From Actinomycetaceae bacterium (GTDB lineage Bacteria; Actinomycetota; Actinomycetes; Actinomycetales; Actinomycetaceae), in contig JAUMZK010000001.1 in NCBI GenBank assembly GCA_030528145.1, forward strand, positions 186,001 to 250,000: a stretch of DNA of 64,000 nt, written 5' to 3'. How positions within the stretch are numbered: the first letter of the stretch is position 1; each line of letters opens with the position of its first letter. The notes under the pieces are model-generated. The model had not been told where the DNA came from. It ran no database searches and was given only the letters and a program-made list of their open reading frames with translations. A program made the position numbers and the translations under genes. Of this stretch, positions 55,887 through 63,101 are shown in pieces.

Positions 55887-58004
55887 ATGAAAATTTTGCC
55901 TGGTCGCCCCTACCCGCTTGGTGCCCATTATGACGGTGTGGGTACGAATTTTGCGTTATACAGTTCCATTGCCGACAAGGTGGAGCTATGTCTTTTAAGC
56001 GATGACGGTCAGGAAAACCGCATCAATATAGCAGAATGTGATAACGGCGTGTGGCACTGTTATTTGCCAACAGTTGCGCCTGGTACGCAGTACGGTTACC
56101 GCGTCTACGGTCCTTACGATCCGTCTGCTGGGCACAGGTGTGACCCCAATAAGTTTTTGTTAGACCCTTACGCGCGTACTATTTGCGGTCAAGTGGACAC
56201 TTCCAACGCGATGTATTCCTACGATTTCGCCAATCCTTCGCGGCGCAATACCGAAGATTCTTTCGGACACACCATGGTTTCGTTGGTTACTTCACCATAT
56301 TTTGATTGGGGGCATGATCGCCCTCCGTTGGTGCCAAATGACGAATTGATTATTTACGAAGCGCATGTAAAAGGTTTGACGCATTTAAACCCGGACGTGC
56401 CAGGAGATATTCGGGGTACGTATGCTGGCATTGGACATCCCGCTACCATTAATTATTTAAAAGACTTGGGAATTAATGCTCTGGAATTAATGCCAGTACA
56501 CCAGTTTGTTAACGATTCATATTTGCAAGAAAAGGGATTATCGAACTACTGGGGTTACAATACTATTGGTTTTTTCGCACCTCAAAACACTTATTCTTCT
56601 ACTGGTGCAGCAGGTGCAGTCCAGGAATTCAAGCAAATGGTTAAGGCACTACACAGTGCCGGCATTGAAGTTATTTTAGACGTTGTTTATAACCATACAG
56701 CGGAGGGAAACCATATGGGTCCGACGCTGTCTTTCCGGGGTATTGATAACGCGGCATACTACCGACTGGTAGATGGCGATCAGGCACATTATTTTGACAC
56801 TACGGGTACGGGAAACTCGTTGTTAATGCGCTCGACTGCGGTATTGCAACTGATTATGGACTCGTTGCGGTACTGGGTTGAAGAAATGCACGTGGATGGG
56901 TTCCGGTTCGATTTGGCTTCTACTTTGGCACGCCAATTTGACGAGGTCGACCAGCTCTCTGCGTTCTTTAATCTGATTCATCAAGACCCGGTTTTAAATA
57001 GGGTGAAACTGATTGCGGAACCCTGGGATGTGGGGCGAGGCGGATATAATGTAGGTGAGTTTCCGCCGCTTTGGGCGGAATGGAATGGGGAATATCGGGA
57101 TAATGTGCGCGATTTTTGGCGGGGCAATTATTCTACATTAGCCGAATTTGGTACGCGCCTTTCAGGGTCTTCGGATTTATATCAGGACGATGGGCGCAAT
57201 CCTACTGCTTCTATCAATTTTGTTACCGCACATGACGGTTTTACGTTGAACGATTTAGTTTCTTACAACGAAAAACATAATGAAGCCAATGGCGAAGGTA
57301 ATGCGGACGGTGAGTCCAATAACCGTTCGTGGAATTGTGGCGCGGAAGGACCTTCGGATAATCCGCAGGTTCGCCAGTTGCGGGCGCGACAGCGGAAAAA
57401 TTTCATTGCCACTATGATGATCAGTCAAGGCGTGCCCATGCTCAGTCATGGTGATGAAGTTGCGCGCACCCAAGGCGGCAATAACAACGTATATTGTCAG
57501 GACAATGAAACCGCATGGATGAATTGGAATTTTGACGAGGACGCCCGCGACCTTTTGGACTTCACAAAGCGCGCTATCGCTTTGCGTAAGTCCCACCCGG
57601 TGTTTCGACGACGTGCCTATTTTAGTGGGCAAACTGGAGACGACCACCACCCAGAGATCGAGTGGTTCACGCCGGAGGGGCAGCTGATGACGCCGGAATC
57701 TTGGCAAGAAGAGTCTGCCCGCGGAATAATGTTTTTCCTAAACGGTGACACGTTCAATTATGTTGATCCGGCAGGGGACGAAATAGTCGATTCTGACTTT
57801 TTAGTGCTGTTTAATGCCGCTCCTGAGGACGTCCAGTTCGCATTACCCTCCCCCAGCTATGGGCAAAAGTGGGGGTGCGTCCTCGACACGAAAGAAGAGT
57901 ACACAGGGAAAACGTTTACGGCGCAGCAAAAAATGAGTATTTGCAACCGGTCGGTAGTAGTTTTGGAACGGATGCCACAGTCCGAAGAATCAGCGTCAGC
58001 TTAA
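55887..58004 (+). CDS. glgX: Glycogen debranching enzyme GlgX
   Basis: Isoamylase-type GH13 enzyme hydrolysing alpha-1,6 branches of glycogen limit dextrins. 705 residues: an N-terminal CBM48-like domain (MKILPGRPYPLGAHYDGVGTNFALYSS), then the barrel with DVVYNHTAEGNHMGP, the nucleophile DGFRFDLAS, acid AEPWDVG, and FVTAHDGFTLNDLVSYN. Full length. Weak promoter context behind tRNA-Val; stop overlaps the GNAT gene by 4 bp, tail to tail. The first 1.6 kb of the gene has none of the genome word. Confidence 0.95.
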   Translation: MKILPGRPYPLGAHYDGVGTNFALYSSIADKVELCLLSDDGQENRINIAECDNGVWHCYLPTVAPGTQYGYRVYGPYDPSAGHRCDPNKFLLDPYARTICGQVDTSNAMYSYDFANPSRRNTEDSFGHTMVSLVTSPYFDWGHDRPPLVPNDELIIYEAHVKGLTHLNPDVPGDIRGTYAGIGHPATINYLKDLGINALELMPVHQFVNDSYLQEKGLSNYWGYNTIGFFAPQNTYSSTGAAGAVQEFKQMVKALHSAGIEVILDVVYNHTAEGNHMGPTLSFRGIDNAAYYRLVDGDQAHYFDTTGTGNSLLMRSTAVLQLIMDSLRYWVEEMHVDGFRFDLASTLARQFDEVDQLSAFFNLIHQDPVLNRVKLIAEPWDVGRGGYNVGEFPPLWAEWNGEYRDNVRDFWRGNYSTLAEFGTRLSGSSDLYQDDGRNPTASINFVTAHDGFTLNDLVSYNEKHNEANGEGNADGESNNRSWNCGAEGPSDNPQVRQLRARQRKNFIATMMISQGVPMLSHGDEVARTQGGNNNVYCQDNETAWMNWNFDEDARDLLDFTKRAIALRKSHPVFRRRAYFSGQTGDDHHPEIEWFTPEGQLMTPESWQEESARGIMFFLNGDTFNYVDPAGDEIVDSDFLVLFNAAPEDVQFALPSPSYGQKWGCVLDTKEEYTGKTFTAQQKMSICNRSVVVLERMPQSEESASA

Positions 58005-58561
58005 CGGCAGAAAAACCGCATGTGCCACTGCCGTAGCCTCTCCGGTCCCACCGCGCGTTCCAAAAATTCTTGCATTTGCGGCAGCGACACGGTACCTCCG
58101 CGCACCATAAAGTCGTATATACCGCCCTGTTCGTCGGCGGAAAATGGCGCAAATTCAAACCCGGCACGCTTGTAAAATTCTGCCCGGCGGATCCTTTGCC
58201 GGTGGTTGCCAGATTCCACGGTGGGACTTTGAATTTCGAGGACGCACGTCCGACCCGCATATTTTTCTTCCAGCAATTCCAACGCTTTTGTGCCATAACC
58301 GCGTCCTTGATGCCCAGACGCCACTGCCAGGAAGGCGATGTAAAGGTATGTGGAGTCCAAAATTACGAACGCACCAGCGACAGGTTCGCCTTCGCCCTCG
58401 TCGAAAAAAGCAAGCACATGCCCACTGCCACTTTTTATCAACGCGTCAATGTCTGTGAGGGGAATTTTTTCAGAAACCTCGAAGTTTTCGGCATACAAAT
58501 TCAACAGTGACAAGCCAGCGTCGCTGCCCAGATCAGTAACCTCAACAACGTTCACATACAT
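58001..58561 (-). CDS. GNAT-family N-acetyltransferase
   Basis: 186 residues with an acetyl-CoA loop LAVASGHQGRGYGTKALELLEEKY, preceded by FVILDSTYLYIAFLAVAS and followed by a GFEFAPFSA segment. Substrate unknown. It is divergent from nothing close, convergent with glgX, and has a 108-bp AT-rich leader. Confidence 0.85.
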   Translation of the reverse strand: MYVNVVEVTDLGSDAGLSLLNLYAENFEVSEKIPLTDIDALIKSGSGHVLAFFDEGEGEPVAGAFVILDSTYLYIAFLAVASGHQGRGYGTKALELLEEKYAGRTCVLEIQSPTVESGNHRQRIRRAEFYKRAGFEFAPFSADEQGGIYDFMVRGGTVSLPQMQEFLERAVGPERLRQWHMRFFCR

Positions 58562-58669
58562 CGTTTATCAAATCCTTCTTTCTGATTCAAGAAAATAGCA
58601 CAAATTAGCGGAAAATAACGAAAATCAACGTGCATTTTCGTCTTCGTCCACGGTGTTTTTCGAGGACGC

Positions 58670-59890
58670 CTAGCGCACCAGGAAGGTCCCGTGTGCGCCA
58701 CGCTCGGCATCGCTCATAATGTGGCTGACAAAAGCGTAGTGGCCCGGCTGCGGGAAGGTCATTTCCACAAAACCGCCTTGGGCGGGCAATAGGGGCAGCA
58801 TTTGGGCTCCCACGCCCACTTGCCGGTTTACCCCGTAGATGCCCTCGGTCCAGGTCACGTCGAATTGGGTGCCGATAACGTGAAATGCGCTGGCACGGTT
58901 AGGACCGGCATCTAGGACCCATACGCGTACGCGTTCGCCCGGTCGCACTTGCAAGGGTTTTTGGTCGTATTGGTTGGCTATCCCGTTGAACGCCATGCGG
59001 TCGGGCATGCCTGTGCCCACTTTGGCATCAGCTACCGCCCGCGCGTCTTTGGGGGTGCGTGCCACGTTTTGCAGGTAGATTTCGGATTGCACCATCACAT
59101 AGGTATGGTCGACGGGCGGCATGTTCGGGGGTTCTATTACTACAGCGCCATGCATTCCACCGGCAATGTGCGCGCTCATTGGCATGGTGCTGCAGTGGTA
59201 CATCCAGATGCCGACGCGGGGAGCAGTAAAACGATAGACTAAGGATTTTCCGGGTGGTATGGTGCGCATGGGTTCGTCTGGCGACAAGACTCCCGCATGG
59301 AAGTCTAAGGAATGCCCCATGGTGCCATGGTTTACCAAGGTCACCTCGAATGTGTCGCCTACGCGCCCGTGCAGAGTGGGTCCTACTGAACGTCCGTTGA
59401 AAGTCCACCGCTGCTGCCACACTCCGGGGGCGACCTCCAGTGGCAGTTCGCGCGCTTCCAGGCGAATTTTGTGTACACGCTCCTCACCCAAGGCTGGCAG
59501 TTCCGGGACGATCGTGGTCGAAAGTGGGGTGTCGGCTGGGGGCATAGCCAAAGCGTTCGCACCGCCGCCCATTTGGTGCATGTGGTGACCCTGGAGTTCT
59601 CCGCCCTCACTACCGCCTACCACCTGGTTTTTCAGTCCCGTAACTTTGATTTGTAGCACCATTCCCATGTTTTCGTGACCGACCACGCTACAGTGTGCAG
59701 TCACAGACTGGTTTAGAACCCCCACGTTTACGGTTGTTTTTTCACCGGGCGACAAGCGTTTACTGGAAACTTCGCCTACTACCAGATCGTGGACCTGCGC
59801 CGAGTCTGAATTTTCGAGGTCGATTACCAGGTTGTCGCCTGCCGGTACGTCTATTGTGGCGGGCGTAAAACGCATGGCGTGAGCCACCAC
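58670..59890 (-). CDS. nirK: Copper nitrite reductase-type domains (3' part of a frameshifted gene)
   Basis: 406 residues, open from GTG 59890. Residues 1-85 form a plastocyanin-like domain with copper ligands H34, C67, H72, M75. Residues 130-406 form a two-domain NirK: type 1 copper H193, C233, H241, M246; type 2 copper H198, H232 and H337; and the catalytic Asp196. All visible ligands are intact. It has no signal peptide or ribosome site, and starts abruptly at the first cupredoxin strand. In related actinobacterial proteins a membrane domain is fused in front. That domain lies just upstream in another frame, so this is probably the rear of one split gene. The product would reduce nitrite to NO outside the membrane. 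Confidence 0.8.
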   Translation of the reverse strand: MVAHAMRFTPATIDVPAGDNLVIDLENSDSAQVHDLVVGEVSSKRLSPGEKTTVNVGVLNQSVTAHCSVVGHENMGMVLQIKVTGLKNQVVGGSEGGELQGHHMHQMGGGANALAMPPADTPLSTTIVPELPALGEERVHKIRLEARELPLEVAPGVWQQRWTFNGRSVGPTLHGRVGDTFEVTLVNHGTMGHSLDFHAGVLSPDEPMRTIPPGKSLVYRFTAPRVGIWMYHCSTMPMSAHIAGGMHGAVVIEPPNMPPVDHTYVMVQSEIYLQNVARTPKDARAVADAKVGTGMPDRMAFNGIANQYDQKPLQVRPGERVRVWVLDAGPNRASAFHVIGTQFDVTWTEGIYGVNRQVGVGAQMLPLLPAQGGFVEMTFPQPGHYAFVSHIMSDAERGAHGTFLVR

Positions 59891-59892
59891 TT

Positions 59893-61413
59893 TTACGCGC
59901 GTAGTGTGCCCAGTGGGAGCAACCGTGACGGTGGCAGGGGCGCCCTCACTACCAACAACTTGGGCATTTCGCCGCGGTCAACCACTGCCCCTACCGACAG
60001 TACGACGGCAATTATTGCGATGGCGCCTATCATTTCGCTGCCCGCCCACTGCAACTGTCCCCAGCGGCGGTCAATTGCACGCTGGCTTGCTTGTTCCCCT
60101 GCCGTTGGTGCTTGTGATTTTTCCGAGGGCGATGTGTCGGTAGCAGTTTTCGTGGCGCTGGTGGGTGCCTCTTTTTTCGCTTTGATAAATGCGGAAAGTG
60201 CCCTTTTGGTGGCGCTAAAAAACGCCAGGAAGCCAATTCCTGCCAGGACTATACCGGCAATGTGGAGGGCGGGGCGGTGAGAAAAAGTAATCGCCAGGAT
60301 TAGCCCCGCATTAGTGAGGATCACGCGGGCTACGCCGTAGCGATTCATTTGCGTGTTCATGGCACGCGAAACTGCCGGTCCCCCGCCCATAACCATTGGC
60401 ATCAGATACGAAAGGGCGCCGATCAGTAGTTGGAGGGCGAATCCTGCCACCAAAATGGGACTAAGATTGCGCACGTTGGCGTCGAAGTCTGACCAGGTGG
60501 AGCTACGGTAGATGACCAGTAACACTCCGCCTAGTCCCACCACCGCCCAAGTCAGACCTGCCGCCACTGATGCGGGCGCAAATTCTCGCAAACTTACCTT
60601 GCGAAGGGGGGTCCACATGGTGCTCGCCCACACCACCAATGCCAGCAAATAAACCGCAAATCCACCCACTGCAAGGGGTAGCATCCCCAACAGTGCCCCC
60701 GTGATTACCGTCAGGTCGCTGGCCACGAATACGGGAAAAAGTCGGGCAGAAAATCTGGCGGTGTGCGGCGCCATTTGGGTCCGCAGCATGGTAGACCAAA
60801 ACGTTATCAAAGTGCCTATAACGGTCAGTCCAATCCACCCCAAGAAATTGGCTGCCAAATGGGCTGCCAGCAAACGTGCCTGCGTTGCTTCGCCGACTCC
60901 GAAGGAAATGCTCGCCCCGAATATGTTACCTAAAATTAGGAATAGGGATGCCGCGCCATAGTAGCGCGTAACAAAATTGAACCGCCCAGGAAGCGCCCTC
61001 GTAAATTCCCGCCAAATAAAAACGGTATGCCACCCAATAGCGGCAATAATAATGCCGGCACCTGCTGCCACTATCGTCCACGCAGACCGTAAGTGCCCAC
61101 CGCCGTAAGCACTGGTCAGTGGTATGCCCACGAGTACCAGGAGCGTGCCAATAATCAGAACTATTATGCGCTGGCGTGCCCGGCGCACCTGCATGGGTGT
61201 GGCGCGAGTGCGTAAAATAGCGTGCGTAAAGTATTCCGACCAAACAAACGCCGAATGCGTTAGCGCCCCGAGCATGACCAGGTGAACCATCAACCAGGTC
61301 GCAGACGGCACCACAGGACGCATGATTAGTACCGCGCCACCAGCAATTAACCAAACGAAAGCCGTGTAGTCGCGGAGCGAAGAACGTCGTTTCATCGTTT
61401 CCCTTTTACGCAA
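59893..61413 (-). CDS. Membrane domain of the same nitrite reductase (5' part, frameshifted)
   Basis: 506 residues with about 12 membrane helices: YTAFVWLIAGGAVLIMRP, WLMVHLVMLGALTHSAFVW, IIVLIIGTLLVLVGIPLT, and others. GALTHSAFVWSEYF and GWIGLTVIGTLITFWSTMLRTQ resemble the N-terminal membrane part of actinobacterial multicopper oxidase/NirK fusions. The last ~25 residues (LLVVRAPLPPSRLLPLGTLRA) are out of phase. In the other frame the same DNA reads GSEGAPATVTVAPTGHTTRVKVVAHAMRF, a natural linker into the cupredoxin. It overlaps the upstream NnrS-like gene by 22 bp. Confidence 0.75.
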   Translation of the reverse strand: MRKRETMKRRSSLRDYTAFVWLIAGGAVLIMRPVVPSATWLMVHLVMLGALTHSAFVWSEYFTHAILRTRATPMQVRRARQRIIVLIIGTLLVLVGIPLTSAYGGGHLRSAWTIVAAGAGIIIAAIGWHTVFIWREFTRALPGRFNFVTRYYGAASLFLILGNIFGASISFGVGEATQARLLAAHLAANFLGWIGLTVIGTLITFWSTMLRTQMAPHTARFSARLFPVFVASDLTVITGALLGMLPLAVGGFAVYLLALVVWASTMWTPLRKVSLREFAPASVAAGLTWAVVGLGGVLLVIYRSSTWSDFDANVRNLSPILVAGFALQLLIGALSYLMPMVMGGGPAVSRAMNTQMNRYGVARVILTNAGLILAITFSHRPALHIAGIVLAGIGFLAFFSATKRALSAFIKAKKEAPTSATKTATDTSPSEKSQAPTAGEQASQRAIDRRWGQLQWAGSEMIGAIAIIAVVLSVGAVVDRGEMPKLLVVRAPLPPSRLLPLGTLRA

Positions 61414-62519
61414 AAATAAATTGAACTTACTAAAAATGCCAGCACGGCGAAAATAATCAGGACTGCGCCAACTTGCCAGAGCGCAATTAGACCCACGAAA
61501 TCACCGCCCACGCGCACCGCCAATGCAATATTCATTACTAACAACGGCGCCCACGCGAGACGGTGAACTGACAGCGAGCGGTGGATCACTGCTGGCAAAA
61601 TAACCGGTGCATGCGCCATTATCATTGACAACCCGAACCCCACAAAAACGCTATGGATAACTACATCATAAACGTTGATCTGCGCCGCGACTTCAAGTGG
61701 GGGCACTCTTGCAGCGCATAGTGCCGTCACTAACCACGTTCCCGCTGCGATGAGCAACCAGAAATATCCGATTAGTAGTGCCGCCCCAATAAAGCGGTGA
61801 ATACCGGGGCGGCGAATGCTGGTTTTTGCCACATCGTTTGCCGCTAGCCAGAGTGCTAAAGCGGCGAGGGCGAGGGCGCCAAAAACAGAGGCGGTCACCG
61901 ACAATACCAAATATAGTGCCGCTGCCAACGCCAAGGCGACTACTAGTGTAGCGATTACTTTTTCGCTAGTTTTTGGCAAAGTGAGCTGGGCTAATTCTGC
62001 GCGTTCCGCCGCGATCGTAGCCACTAAAAACGTACACAGCATCGGAACCAGTGGTTTAATCGTCAAAAATGGCGCCAGGGCGGTAGCTAATACCAGCATT
62101 ACTGCTGATAAACCGAACACTGCTAGCAAGGTTATTGGCGAACGTTGCCACAGCGCCACATAGGTAGCAAATAGCAAGAGGGCGCCCTCGAACTGAAACA
62201 AATGTCCCAGCGGTGCCCACCCTCCCAGTAACGCTATTCCGTCAAGACCGAGCAAAAATGGTGTCCCAAAAGCCCACTTAGCCCGCAGTGCGATAGCGCG
62301 CTCTAGACTAATCGCGGTGCCCATAAAAGATACGACCATGACTAAACCATGCGGGTTTGTGCCCGCTAATCGGGCGGTTCCAAGCGGGAGGAATGGGAGC
62401 GCTACTACGCCTAACAACGGTGCGTCGGCGCTCATTCCCCCAATTAGGTTTATTCCGCCCATTCCCAGCAGGAACAGGCGGTGACCGATTAGTGTACGCG
62501 AGCGAAGTTGACGGTCCAA
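61392..62519 (-). CDS. NnrS-like membrane protein
   Basis: 375 residues, about 11-12 membrane helices. A central VYDVVIHSVFVGFGLSMIMAHAPVILPAVIHRS segment with spaced His resembles NnrS and related haem/copper membrane proteins linked to NO handling. The neighbour is the nitrite reductase, supporting a role in nitrite or NO metabolism. Assignment is tentative. It contains a cluster of GAGGGCG words, including the inverted pair at 62178-62189, and overlaps the DUF2249 gene end by 31 bp. Confidence 0.6.
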   Translation of the reverse strand: MDRQLRSRTLIGHRLFLLGMGGINLIGGMSADAPLLGVVALPFLPLGTARLAGTNPHGLVMVVSFMGTAISLERAIALRAKWAFGTPFLLGLDGIALLGGWAPLGHLFQFEGALLLFATYVALWQRSPITLLAVFGLSAVMLVLATALAPFLTIKPLVPMLCTFLVATIAAERAELAQLTLPKTSEKVIATLVVALALAAALYLVLSVTASVFGALALAALALWLAANDVAKTSIRRPGIHRFIGAALLIGYFWLLIAAGTWLVTALCAARVPPLEVAAQINVYDVVIHSVFVGFGLSMIMAHAPVILPAVIHRSLSVHRLAWAPLLVMNIALAVRVGGDFVGLIALWQVGAVLIIFAVLAFLVSSIYFCVKGKR

Positions 62520-62777
62520 GGATCTTCAGAAAGGTAGCTAATTTCGATGTCGTCGCCGAACTGGTCGCGCACTTGCGCCAATAAAGGTACCGGATTGTGC
62601 GGTGCCACTAGCGCCATGGATCCTCCAATTTGCAAGGAGGAAATTGCTCCCAATACAGCCGTCGCGGATCGCATGTGGAATTTGGGTGGCGTCCAAAGTG
62701 GGCAGTGCGTTATCTGAATTACCGCAGGAACAAGAATGCTGTCCAGTTACGGGCAAAGTATTTTGTACGGGTTCCAT
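62489..62777 (-). pseudogene. DUF2249-type gene split by a frameshift
   Basis: The N-terminal frame reads MEPVQNTLPVTGQ, a Cys-x-Cys pair (SCSCG), then TLDATQIPHAIRD. After a one-base shift near 62657-62662 the other frame continues AVLGAISSLQIGGSMALVAPHNPVPLLAQV to the stop. The joined product fits DUF2249: HAI(R), then GGSMALVAPHNPVPLL. As read, neither half is complete. GGAGGA sits just before the ATG. First gene of the nitrite cluster. Could also be an assembly error. Confidence 0.75.
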
Positions 62778-63101
62778 GTTTCCTCCAATGTGCAGGCATT
62801 CGTTAACAAACTAATTATTACACTTTTCCCGTAGAAAATAAGGTAGAGGTGGGTAACCTGCTGTAAGTGGTGCATGCGCGCGCTCCCCATCTGACGCCTC
62901 CTACTTTCCACTCGGTCACCCCAGCACTTACCGCCACAAACCGACCAGCTTGCCGCCTTGAAAAGCCTCCCGAAAAAGCCTGAAACAATCACTCTGAAAG
63001 TAAACGAGCGCCAAACTCCCTCCACCTTCCACAAGAGCCACTGAGTACAAAGTCCTGAATTTGGGTTACACAAATTTTATAGCTGTCAAACTTCAAGAAA
63101 A
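62778..63101. other. Upstream region of the nitrite cluster
   Basis: About 320 bp. I see an AT-rich stretch with TAATAATT on the minus strand near 62815 that could be the cluster promoter. No recognised riboswitch, operator or gene was found. A 108-residue minus-strand frame here has no support. None of the genome word is present. Confidence 0.4.

Noticed and set aside
62747..63073. 108-residue minus-strand frame upstream of the nitrite cluster
   Set aside because: Overlaps the probable promoter and ribosome site of the DUF2249 gene; Trp/Cys-rich without pattern.
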